Below are positions 1 to 6,608 of a stretch of DNA of 8,804 bases, piece after piece. Numbering within the stretch: the first letter of the stretch is position 1; each line of letters starts with the position of its first letter. Origin of the DNA: PVC group bacterium (ex Bugula neritina AB1) (GTDB taxonomy: Bacteria; GCA-001730085). The position numbers and the translations under genes are program-made. The notes below the pieces were generated by a model. The model worked only from the letters and a program-made list of their open reading frames with translations. It had not been told where the DNA came from and did no database searches. The stretch covers positions 1 through 8,804 of the forward strand of contig MDLB01000043.1 in NCBI GenBank assembly GCA_001730085.1, written 5' to 3'.

Positions 1-978
1 GATCTTTTACTTTGGAACTATGCGTTGACGCCTGATGAAATGAAAAGCATGGCGAACTATACCTTTAATAAATGGGAGATTTCCGTTGCTCCAGTGATAG
101 ATTTAAACGGTGTAGACGAGGAAGATTTTTCTTATGAAAATAATATTTTTAGAAGAGCACTAAGCCCTATAGCAGATAGTGATAGCTATATTGGAGATCC
201 AGACACATCTAGTTATAAAGAACTAAGAATCGAGGTTTCCGGACTTATTGATGGAAGCTCTGAGCAACTAGTTTACAAGGGAAAAAGTTTTTCTCTTGTG
301 GATAATAGATCTGGAGCGGTTTATTTATCAAACGATACGAAATTGGCCTATGCTGTTGAGTCGTTTGATGAAAACATCGTTGTTACGCTAAATAGCCAAA
401 CTAACTCTTTATTAACAGGTGAAGAAATTCAAGAGATCTTGACGGAGTTGAAGTATGTTGATATCTCCAATACTCCTAAATCGGGAGAAAGAGTCTTTAG
501 CTTTACAGCAGAAGATGTTGACGGACTGTTGAGTGACCCTGCTATTTCAACAGTAACCTTGTCGGGTTATCTCTTTGGAACAAATGAAGGAGATGTTTTA
601 GAAGGAACTATTGGGCAGGACCTTTTTGTATCGAGTTTAGGGGATGATATCCTTACAGGTGCAGGAGGTCAAGATAGGTTTGCTTTTAAAAATAACAGTG
701 GAGGCTTAGATACGATAACAGACTTTACTTTAGGAACAGACTTAGATGCTGATATTATTGATTTATCAGAGCTGCTAGACCTTAGTTTAGAAGATGAAAT
801 ATCTAACTTCGTGAATGTTTTTGATGTATCAGAAACACAAGATGTTCAAATTGATGTAGATCTAAGTGGAGAGCAAGACTTTGCTGTTCCGGAGCTTAGT
901 ATTCTTTTACAAGATGCAGGAGCAGGAGTGATTGATTTAGATACATTGATTGCAGATGGTAACTTATTCATCTTGTAA
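1..978 (+). CDS. RTX-type secreted protein, C-terminal part (5' end outside window)
   Basis: The frame is open from base 1, so this is the last 325 residues of a larger protein; the TTG at 25 is internal, with no ribosome binding site. The first residues (LLLWNYALTPDEM) match the end of a LamG/concanavalin-like domain, which typically closes with a 'WNRALS.EEI' type motif. Residues about 95-190 resemble a bacterial cadherin-like repeat of giant adhesins (pattern 'L..L.YVDISNTPKSGERVFSFTAEDVDG', read in pieces). Residues about 193-229 hold RTX nonapeptide-like calcium-binding repeats (GTIGQDLFV, SLGDDILTG, GAGGQDRFAF). The last ~95 residues (ITDFTLGTD..ADIIDLSELL, acidic, ending in hydrophobic LFIL) match the type I secretion C-terminal target region of VCA0849-like adhesins. 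By family, it would be exported in one step through an ABC/MFP/TolC machine and fold outside in calcium. Adhesin or secreted enzyme cannot be told apart without the N-terminus. Confidence 0.85.
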   Translation, partial: DLLLWNYALTPDEMKSMANYTFNKWEISVAPVIDLNGVDEEDFSYENNIFRRALSPIADSDSYIGDPDTSSYKELRIEVSGLIDGSSEQLVYKGKSFSLVDNRSGAVYLSNDTKLAYAVESFDENIVVTLNSQTNSLLTGEEIQEILTELKYVDISNTPKSGERVFSFTAEDVDGLLSDPAISTVTLSGYLFGTNEGDVLEGTIGQDLFVSSLGDDILTGAGGQDRFAFKNNSGGLDTITDFTLGTDLDADIIDLSELLDLSLEDEISNFVNVFDVSETQDVQIDVDLSGEQDFAVPELSILLQDAGAGVIDLDTLIADGNLFIL

Positions 979-1366
979 AAAGTTAAGAGGAGAGGTTTCT
1001 TTTATAAAAATTCTCTTTAAATAAAGAGTAGAGAGTATTGTGCATTAATAAGAGAGATGTTTTGATAAATTTTTTTATTTTTAAAAAATATTTTTTAGGG
1101 TAGTTAATTGTAAAATATTAAAACAGACATAAAAAACTTGCAATTTATATGGTATTTTGAAATAATACATTGGCTGAGCTTCTGCTGCTCTACCTTAAGA
1201 GGTTTATAAAATTAAAATATCCGTTTTTATTACGTAATATTTTTTTTATGCCTTTCATAAGATCTTGTTGATCTTGTAGGTTTAAGAGTAAGCTTGTTAG
1301 GTTACATGGTGTGACTTATCTTCGATGAAAGCTCTGAAAAAACTAATAATACTAAAGGAAAATATC
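979..1366. other. AT-rich intergenic region and csp leader
   Basis: No convincing gene was found. It holds a short hairpin at 1013-1028 (CTCTTTA/TAAAGAG around AA) with no T tract, so only a weak candidate terminator for the RTX gene. There is a 9-bp near-tandem duplication at 1261-1278 (gatcttgt twice). A loose promoter-like pair, TTGCAA at 1138 and TAATAC at 1163, is spaced 19 bases apart. The cold-shock gene downstream probably has a long 5' untranslated leader, as many csp mRNAs do, but no recognisable cold-box motif was seen. Confidence 0.5.
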
Positions 1367-1576
1367 ATGGCAAACGGAACAGTAAAGTGGTTCAATACGA
1401 CAAAAGGATACGGATTTATAGCACCTGAAGATGGTTCGAGAGATGTTTTTGTTCATATCAGCGCTTTAGAAAATGCTGGTTTAGGCGAACTTAATGATGG
1501 TCAGAAAGTCTCTTATGAAATCGCAACTAATAAGGGAAAGACTTCTGCTGTAGATATTAAGCTTTTGGATGCTTAA
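1367..1576 (+). CDS. CspA-family cold-shock protein
   Basis: A 69-residue single cold-shock domain, the usual length for the family. RNP1 is intact at residues 13-18 (KGYGFI) and RNP2 at 27-32 (VFVHIS); the family's conserved start GTVKWFN is at 4-10. These aromatic and basic residues bind single-stranded RNA and DNA, so the protein should act as a cytoplasmic RNA chaperone; whether it is cold-induced or constitutive cannot be read from the sequence. The start at 1367 is chosen because AAAGGA at 1354-1359 sits 7 bases upstream and the product then matches the family exactly. An in-frame ATG at 1325 would add 14 non-conserved residues and has no ribosome binding site. It is monocistronic, with a terminator-like hairpin right after the stop. 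Confidence 0.96.
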   Translation: MANGTVKWFNTTKGYGFIAPEDGSRDVFVHISALENAGLGELNDGQKVSYEIATNKGKTSAVDIKLLDA

Positions 1577-1579
1577 TTT

Positions 1580-1613
1580 AAGAGTCGCAATGACTTTTGA
1601 TAGTGTTTTTTTT
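1580..1613 (+). terminator. Probable terminator of the cold-shock gene
   Basis: AAGAGTC (1580-1586), a five-base loop, then GACTTTT (1592-1598) form a 7-bp stem with one G-U pair. A run of eight T lies at 1606-1613. It starts 4 bases after the csp stop. The 7-base gap between stem and T run is longer than ideal, so confidence is moderate. Confidence 0.5.
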
Positions 1614-1678
1614 ATGTATAATTAATACTATTAACTGTTAGACCACTTTCTTGACATATTCTTTTTATGTCTTTGTTT

Positions 1679-1734
1679 TGCCATGAGGTTTCATCTACGA
1701 AGTTTTTACAAAAATCACTTTATACCTCATGGCA
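1679..1734. repeat. 11-bp perfect inverted repeat between convergent genes
   Basis: TGCCATGAGGT at 1679-1689 is repeated in exact reverse complement, ACCTCATGGCA, at 1724-1734, with a 34-base spacer. It lies between the csp gene (plus) and the end of the large minus-strand gene. A T run follows on the plus side (1741-1746), so it may be a second, large-loop terminator for rightward transcription. The spacer is long for a classical terminator, so a protein-binding site or element remnant is also possible. Confidence 0.45.
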
Positions 1735-1793
1735 TATCTATTTTTTCAACAATATTAAAACTTTTTCCAACGGATCCCATTCATCGGTAATAT

Positions 1794-4700
1794 TTAAGCG
1801 TCGTTACTTTTTGGAAGAAGGTCTTCAACAAGCTTTCTTAGAGTATCACATATGGTGATCGCATCAAAAGGAAGTAGAAGGAATCTGTTGATTGTTGCAA
1901 AGTTTTGCCAGTTTTCTTGAAACGGTTCTAGAGCTTTTATAAATTTCTCTTCCGTTGTAGCTGAGCGGGAGTTTAATATTTCCTCTATGATATGGATCAA
2001 GTTTTCCCAATTTTCCAAAAAAAGATCACTATCTGGAACCGTAAAGTCCCAAACTTTTTTAAATATTCCTTCAAGATTCTTTAGTGATTCTTTAGTAGTC
2101 AAAGCTTTCTTTTGATGATGGGGTATCATTTTTTCTTCTCTCAAATGTTGATATGAATAGAGGAATAGACGATTTAAAATCAAAGGTATAAAATCCTCAC
2201 TTCCTAAATTTTTAAAGATTTCATTCAAAAAATTATCGAAGGCAAATTCTTGTATTACATCTTCTAGAGTAGCTAAGTCCTCAGGGCTATAAGGGAAAAG
2301 AATGGTTTGTTCCTCTATGCTAGTTGATAAAGAATGGTCGTTTAAATTAGTTTTAGAGGTTAGAGGAGAGTCTTGTGTTCTATTTAAAGTTGATTGAGCA
2401 CTTGTGGCGTTCTGTTTTTTTGGGTTTAAATCGTTCAGTTCAGGCAAACTTTTCTTTGTAGGGTGTGAGGGCGAAAATGCGGATGGATGCATAGTAGAAG
2501 CTGTTTCTTCTGGGGATGAAGATATATCAGAAGCTGTTGTTTCTAAAAAAAGACCTGGGAAGTCTGAAAAAACATCTATGCTAGTTGATAAAGAATGGTC
2601 GTTTAAATTAGTTTTAGAGGTTAGAGGAGAGTCTTGTGTTCTATTTAAAGTTGATTGAGCACTTGTGGCGTTCTGTTTTTTTGGGTTTAAATCGTTCAGT
2701 TCAGGCAAACTTTTCTTTGTAGGGTGTGAGGGCGAAAATGCGGATGGATGCATAGTAGAAGCTGTTTCTTCTGAGGATGAAGGTATATCAGAAGCTGTTG
2801 TTTCTAAAAAAACATCTGGGAAGTCTGAAAAAACATCTCGTATTTCTCTTTCTATGTCCATTAAAAAATCGGGTGAGTCTAGAAAATTTTCGGCTGAACT
2901 TGGAAAAGTATTATTTATTTTTTTAAAAGAATCTATAATGAAAGTTAAGGAGTCTTTAACTTGTTTTTTTAAAGAGTCGGCTGAACTTTCTGAGAAGCGT
3001 TTAAGAGATTTTATTTGCGGTTCTTTTAATGGGAAAGTTTTTTTGTACAAGTCAGAAAAGAGGTCATTTCTAGTCTCTTGGGTTTCTGAAGGATTAGATT
3101 CGATATTTAATAAATCTTCTCTCAGGTTTTCTTGTATATCTACCCAATTAACCTCTGGGCCGAGAAACAGTCTGAGTAAAATTATCAAAGTATGGATATA
3201 AAGTGAAGTTTCAATGTGCTGTTTTGATAGGGATTCATAGACGGATTTTCTTTGAACTTCTAATATTTTTTTTGATAGGAGGTAGAAATACCAACTTTCA
3301 AATGTTCCGATAGGGGTTGTTATATCGGTGATTTCTAGTGGGATAGAAGGCTCTAACCGTTTTTCAAATGTTCCGATAGGGGTTGTTATATCGGTGATTT
3401 CTAGTGGTATAGAAGGCTCTAACCGTGAAGACCTATGTTTTTTTAAAAACTTTTTAAAAAAATAAAATTGTAGGACAAAAAAACAGACAGCGAGGATCAA
3501 AAGAGAGATGTTTAAGAATATATGATATACAAAGTTAGATTTATCACAGATATAAGAGAAAGAGATAGTTAAAAAAACGATATTAGCAATCGTAAAACCG
3601 ATTGAAAGACATGAAATAAGTGACTTTAAGACCGTGGAAATATGTGCCTTTTTAAGTGAAAACTTCTTGAGTGAACGACAGTAATGAATCGCTGAAGCTA
3701 TAGCTGAGATGATAAAAAGAGAAGCGTTTGTTACTAAGCCGATTTTTAGAAAGAGAATAAAAAATCTATTGTTTTCCCAAGTATGCGTATAAAAAAAAAA
3801 GATAATAGAAATTGTTATAACGATTTGACAGATGAAAAATATGGCAGCAATGTAATGCTTCTTAAAGAATTTTTTAAGAGAAGCTTTTTTTAAAGGTTTA
3901 CTGGGGGGAGTTGAAGATAGTTCAGTTGCATCACTAGAAGAGGGCGTTACAGTTGAAGATGGTTCAGTTGCATCACTAGAAGAGGGCGTTACAGTTGAAG
4001 ATAGTTCAGTTGCATCACTAGAAGAGGGCGTTACAGTTGAAGATGGTTCAGTTGCATCACTAGAAGAGGGCGTTACAGTTGAAGATAGTTCAGTTGCATC
4101 ACTAGAAGAGGGCGTTACAGTTGAAGATGGTTCAGTTGCATCACTAGAAGAGGGCGTTACAGTTGAAGATAGTTCAGTTGCTTCACTAGAAGAGGGAGTT
4201 ACAGTTGAAGGTGGGAGAAATTTTTTTTGTAAAAAACGATCGCTTTCAGAGTTAGAAGGTGTTTGCGAAAGAGTAGGCAGAACGGAGATTTCAGCATATG
4301 GCTTGATAAGGCAGGTTTTAATAAAAAGATGTTCGGTTGCCTCAGAGTAACGACAAATATTTTTTATAAAGCCTGTCATCACTCTATCTATACTTTTATC
4401 AGTACCGACTTTAGTATCTGGAAAAAGGGCAAGGACCTTTTTTTTATAGAATTCATTTGTTAAATGTTTAGCTAGCTCTTTCACTTTCTCTTTTTTCAAA
4501 GACCAAACACCTATGATGGGTTTTAGGGATTTGAAAATAGATTGATATGGTAGGTTGGCAAATCTTACTTTTTTTACTTTTTGAAAACCTATAGGTTTTT
4601 TTAAAGTTTCTAGCGAATCATTATAATCGGATAGACTTTCATAAAAAAGAAAATGACGACCCCAAATCTTTGTTAGAGTATCCCATGATGGCGGTTTTTT

Positions 4701-5069
4701 TTTCTCTAAATAAGAAAGAAGAAAAGAGGAGTAGGCTTCTTCGAATGAACCATACACCTCTAACTCGTAGGAGTCAAGAGTGCTCCAAGCAAGAGCAAGT
4801 GGGAATAAAGATATATAGAGACTATTGAGATAGGGGTCTAAAGATATATAGAGACTATTGAAACAGATGTCTTTTAAAGAGAGATATTTTTCCTGAGATG
4901 GTGCATGTTTTTTTTTCAATAGACAAGACAGTTTTGTTTCAGATGGATCAGAGATTGTGGTTTTAAAATGAGGGGCTAGATTAGACTGTAAAGATAAAGA
5001 GGATATAGGGTTTATAGGGAAAATTCCTATGAAAAACAAAGTTAAAATAACTAACTTAAGAATAATCAT
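1794..5069 (-). CDS. Repeat-rich membrane/exported protein of unknown function
   Basis: I do not recognise this 1091-residue protein. It starts with a signal-peptide-like segment (residues 1-24: K5, then a hydrophobic core ending PISS). Residues 25-280 are mixed, with many Lys and aromatic residues. Residues 289-386 are seven 14-residue Ser/Thr/Pro repeats (TVTPSSSDATELSS, Leu and Pro alternating). Four strongly hydrophobic segments follow at about 404-430, 436-463, 478-507 and 514-541, as two closely spaced hairpins edged by Lys-rich stretches. A 22-residue duplication lies at 549-591 (RLEPSIPLEITDITTPIGTF twice) and an 87-residue duplication at 745-918. The C-terminal ~170 residues look helical and acidic. 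The start at 5069 is the only one giving the leader; its ribosome binding site is weak (GAAAGA, 14 bases away). A real gene is supported by the long open frame and by repeat units that all preserve it. An exported or host-directed surface/membrane protein is inference only. Confidence 0.85.
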   Translation of the reverse strand: MIILKLVILTLFFIGIFPINPISSLSLQSNLAPHFKTTISDPSETKLSCLLKKKHAPSQEKYLSLKDICFNSLYISLDPYLNSLYISLFPLALAWSTLDSYELEVYGSFEEAYSSFLLSYLEKKKPPSWDTLTKIWGRHFLFYESLSDYNDSLETLKKPIGFQKVKKVRFANLPYQSIFKSLKPIIGVWSLKKEKVKELAKHLTNEFYKKKVLALFPDTKVGTDKSIDRVMTGFIKNICRYSEATEHLFIKTCLIKPYAEISVLPTLSQTPSNSESDRFLQKKFLPPSTVTPSSSEATELSSTVTPSSSDATEPSSTVTPSSSDATELSSTVTPSSSDATEPSSTVTPSSSDATELSSTVTPSSSDATEPSSTVTPSSSDATELSSTPPSKPLKKASLKKFFKKHYIAAIFFICQIVITISIIFFFYTHTWENNRFFILFLKIGLVTNASLFIISAIASAIHYCRSLKKFSLKKAHISTVLKSLISCLSIGFTIANIVFLTISFSYICDKSNFVYHIFLNISLLILAVCFFVLQFYFFKKFLKKHRSSRLEPSIPLEITDITTPIGTFEKRLEPSIPLEITDITTPIGTFESWYFYLLSKKILEVQRKSVYESLSKQHIETSLYIHTLIILLRLFLGPEVNWVDIQENLREDLLNIESNPSETQETRNDLFSDLYKKTFPLKEPQIKSLKRFSESSADSLKKQVKDSLTFIIDSFKKINNTFPSSAENFLDSPDFLMDIEREIRDVFSDFPDVFLETTASDIPSSSEETASTMHPSAFSPSHPTKKSLPELNDLNPKKQNATSAQSTLNRTQDSPLTSKTNLNDHSLSTSIDVFSDFPGLFLETTASDISSSPEETASTMHPSAFSPSHPTKKSLPELNDLNPKKQNATSAQSTLNRTQDSPLTSKTNLNDHSLSTSIEEQTILFPYSPEDLATLEDVIQEFAFDNFLNEIFKNLGSEDFIPLILNRLFLYSYQHLREEKMIPHHQKKALTTKESLKNLEGIFKKVWDFTVPDSDLFLENWENLIHIIEEILNSRSATTEEKFIKALEPFQENWQNFATINRFLLLPFDAITICDTLRKLVEDLLPKSNDA
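2314..2835 (-). repeat. 261-bp tandem duplication inside the large gene
   Basis: Copies at 2314-2574 and 2575-2835, each 87 codons, encode residues 745-831 and 832-918 (DVFSDFP...HSLSTSI). I count four base differences, at 2513, 2522, 2552 and 2554 of the first copy; all four change the amino acid. The other roughly 200 bases are identical, so the duplication is recent or has been homogenised by recombination. Confidence 0.95.
3296..3426 (-). repeat. 66-bp tandem duplication inside the large gene
   Basis: Two copies offset by 66 bases encode RLEPSIPLEITDITTPIGTF plus two residues, twice. One base differs (ATC/ATA, both Ile). It lies directly after the fourth membrane segment of the protein, so it lengthens the stretch leaving the membrane. 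Confidence 0.95.
3910..4203 (-). repeat. Seven 42-bp tandem repeats (Ser/Thr/Pro stalk)
   Basis: Seven units of 42 bp encode TVTPSSSDATE(L/P)SS. Units alternate strictly between a Leu codon (CTA) and a Pro codon (CCA), giving an 84-bp higher-order period. The unit at 4162-4203, first in the protein, has two private differences (one Glu for Asp, one silent), while internal units are identical apart from the L/P base. This is the pattern left when a dimeric unit expands inside the array. Confidence 0.97.
4806..4861 (-). repeat. 33-bp-period direct repeat near the gene's 5' end
   Basis: A 23-base direct repeat (core AAAGATATATAGAGACTATT) at 4806-4828 and 4839-4861, 33 bases apart, duplicates the peptide NSLYISL at residues 71-77 and 82-88. 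The period is again a multiple of three. Confidence 0.9.
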
Positions 5070-5108
5070 TTCAATATTATAATTCTTTCAGGAGCTTTTA
5101 TCAAAACC

Positions 5109-5136
5109 GTTTTATCGAATAAGAGTAGAGATGCAA
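5109..5136 (-). promoter_or_regulatory. Candidate promoter of the large repeat gene
   Basis: On the minus strand, TTGCAT (5136-5131) and TAAAAC (5114-5109) are 16 bases apart, about 40 bases upstream of the start at 5069. Spacing and position suit a sigma-70 type promoter, but such matches are common in AT-rich DNA. Confidence 0.25.
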
Positions 5137-5552
5137 GGTACATCTTAGGTATGAGGCACTTTTTAAAGTAAAAAAACTTTTAAAAGAGAGAGAGGAAGGT
5201 TTTTTGAAAAAATATCTTTATTTTTACTCTTAATATTGTGGCTTTTTAAGATTGTTGGAAGAAGAGAGATATGTGATTGTGTGGAGGTTTCTGTTATTAT
5301 ATGATTTAGAGGATACTTAGAGTGACTGTAGAGGTTGATTTTATTGTAAAATACTCTCAGGTTTTTTATTAGAAGAAGCTTTATAATAGTTTGTTTTTTT
5401 GAAAATTTATGCATTTTTTAGTTAGAGTTTTGTTTCAATGCAGTCTTTGGGTAAGGTTTCAATGGTCTTATAAAAATAAAGCTTTTACCTATAGCTTTTA
5501 ATGAAAAAGATTAGTTGTTCTGCAATATTTTTTGTCTAGTTTTAATATTGAT

Positions 5553-5560
5553 GAGGAGAA
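5553..5560 (+). promoter_or_regulatory. Ribosome binding site deciding the GTG start of exbB
   Basis: GAGGAGAA ends 6 bases before GTG at 5567. The nearby ATG at 5551 is out of frame, so the GTG is the start. Confidence 0.85.
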
Positions 5561-5566
5561 GTAAAC

Positions 5567-6199
5567 GTGCTTGATTTGATCCAAAAGGGTGGACCGCTAA
5601 TGATTTTGTTAATCGTCTGTTCTTTGTTCACTTTGACGATTTTCATTGAAAGAATGATTCACTTTTATTGTGCAAAAATAAATGCACGTGCTTTTTTACA
5701 ATATGTTAAAGAAATGATGGAAGATAATCGCATTCAAGAGGCGCTAGATTTTTGCCGAAAGACACCTGGTCCAATAGCGCACATTTTTGGGGTTGGTCTT
5801 TTGAAGTATGATCGTACACGGGAAGAAATGACAAAGGCAATGGATGTTGCTGCGGCTCATGAAGTTGTTCGACTAGAAAAAAATTTGAATATGATGGCTA
5901 CAATTGCTTATATTGCGCCTTTACTTGGGCTTTTGGGAACCGTTTCCGGCATGATAGCGGCTTTCCAAGTTATTCAAGATAAGGCAGCTTCGGGGCTTGT
6001 CGTTAATCCCGGAGACTTGGCTGGAGGGATTTGGGAAGCTTTGATAACAACAGCTGCAGGACTTATTGTTGCGATACCCTCTTATGTTGCGTATAACTAC
6101 TTGATCTCACGTGTTGATCATATGATTGTTGAAATGGAAGAAAATGTTGAAGAGATGATAGATGTTCTTATTTCTGGGAGAGGTGCTGATGCGCATTAA
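5567..6199 (+). CDS. exbB: ExbB/TolQ/MotA-family proton channel protein
   Basis: A 210-residue inner-membrane protein with the three membrane segments of the family, at about 10-33, 109-133 and 156-179. By family knowledge, an ExbB pentamer around ExbD conducts protons and drives TonB. The family's key positions are visible: APLLGLLGTVSGMIAAF in segment two, with T125 at the conserved pore threonine, and the EALITTAAGLIVAIP stretch in segment three with E157 and T161/T162. The cytoplasmic domain lies between segments one and two. Length is close to the usual 210-245. It heads an operon: its stop overlaps the exbD start by 11 bases and tonB follows, which favours ExbB over TolQ since no tolA, tolB or pal is next to it. 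Its GTG start is supported by the Shine-Dalgarno sequence upstream. Confidence 0.95.
   Translation: MLDLIQKGGPLMILLIVCSLFTLTIFIERMIHFYCAKINARAFLQYVKEMMEDNRIQEALDFCRKTPGPIAHIFGVGLLKYDRTREEMTKAMDVAAAHEVVRLEKNLNMMATIAYIAPLLGLLGTVSGMIAAFQVIQDKAASGLVVNPGDLAGGIWEALITTAAGLIVAIPSYVAYNYLISRVDHMIVEMEENVEEMIDVLISGRGADAH
6178..6183 (+). promoter_or_regulatory. Ribosome binding site deciding the exbD start
   Basis: GAGAGG lies inside the end of exbB, 5 bases before ATG at 6189. This favours the 6189 start over the longer in-frame ATG at 6162 and points to translational coupling. Confidence 0.8.
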
Positions 6200-6587
6200 T
6201 CGCCGTTCTAGAAGAATGAAGAAGCACTTGGACTTATCGCCACTAATAGATATTGTTTTTCTTTTGTTGATTTTTTTTATGCTTTCTTCTTCTTTTATTT
6301 TACAGCCAGGGATACATGTCGATTTACCTAGAGCTTTATCTTCGGAAAAGTTGAATCAGAGAGATCATGCGTTGATAACGATAACTCCCAATGGAAATGT
6401 TTATTTTAATGACAATATTCTATCTATAGATCACTTGTTAAAAGTTTTGCTAGATAGTCACAACCCTTCTGTTATTATCCAAGCTGATGGACGAGTCGCT
6501 TTGAGCCATGTTGTACAAGTATGGGATATTTGTCGAAGAGCTGGCATTTCATCTATCAGTATAGCTGCTCATCAGACAAAAACTTGA
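6189..6587 (+). CDS. exbD: ExbD/TolR-family energy transducer subunit
   Basis: A 132-residue protein with a short basic cytoplasmic head (RINRRSRRMKKH), one membrane helix at about 17-40 and a periplasmic domain, the standard ExbD layout at near-usual length. The catalytic membrane aspartate is D21 in the motif LDLSPLIDIVFLLLIFFM, matching the family's 'TPLIDV' signature; it shuttles protons inside the ExbB channel. The periplasmic part carries the expected ITPNGNVYFND strand and the VIIQADGRVALSHVVQV segment. The start at 6189 puts the conserved basic head at the N-terminus; starting at 6162 would add nine residues encoded within exbB. It overlaps exbB by 11 bases and precedes tonB by 21 bases, so the three genes are one transcription unit. 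Confidence 0.95.
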   Translation: MRINRRSRRMKKHLDLSPLIDIVFLLLIFFMLSSSFILQPGIHVDLPRALSSEKLNQRDHALITITPNGNVYFNDNILSIDHLLKVLLDSHNPSVIIQADGRVALSHVVQVWDICRRAGISSISIAAHQTKT

Positions 6588-6596
6588 AAAACGCTT

Positions 6597-6604
6597 AGAG
6601 GTGA
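6597..6604 (+). promoter_or_regulatory. Ribosome binding site deciding the TTG start of tonB
   Basis: AGAGGTGA ends 4 bases before TTG at 6609. The first in-frame ATG (6642) has no such site and would cut into the membrane anchor, so TTG is preferred. Confidence 0.75.
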
Positions 6605-6608
6605 ACTT

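Larger units (their letters stand above)
5070..5566. other. Divergent intergenic region upstream of exbB
   Basis: This 497-base AT-rich spacer separates the divergent large gene (leftward) and exbB operon (rightward), so it should carry promoters for both. A frame at 5163-5414 on the minus strand has no ribosome binding site and low-complexity composition, and I do not call it a gene. No clear operator was found. A small palindrome, CTTTTAAAAG at 5177-5186, is unremarkable at this base composition. For exbB I see only weak promoter-like hexamers (TTGTTC at 5515 with TAGTTT at 5538). Confidence 0.5.

Noticed and set aside
1667-1858. Plus-strand open frame of 63 codons
   Set aside because: No Shine-Dalgarno sequence before its ATG, overlaps the 3' end of the large gene and runs through the inverted repeat; composition looks non-coding.
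2404-3201. Two plus-strand open frames (2404-2658 and 2665-3201) with the same N-terminus
   Set aside because: They are antisense shadows of the large minus-strand gene; their shared start comes from the 261-bp duplication, and they lack ribosome binding sites.
3910-4203. Regularly repeated units that could suggest a CRISPR array
   Set aside because: The repeats are contiguous without spacers, 42 bp each, in frame and translated as a Ser/Thr/Pro stalk.
4263-4463. Plus-strand open frame of 66 codons
   Set aside because: Antisense to the large gene, no ribosome binding site, no recognisable protein features.
5063-5081. Partial Fur-box-like match (AATAATCATTTCA) over the start of the large gene
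   Set aside because: Only about 9 of 13 positions fit the half of the consensus examined, it overlaps the coding start, and such matches are frequent in AT-rich DNA; there is no matching site before exbB.
5163-5414. Minus-strand open frame of 83 codons upstream of the large gene
   Set aside because: No ribosome binding site and low-complexity AT-driven composition; more likely untranslated promoter region.
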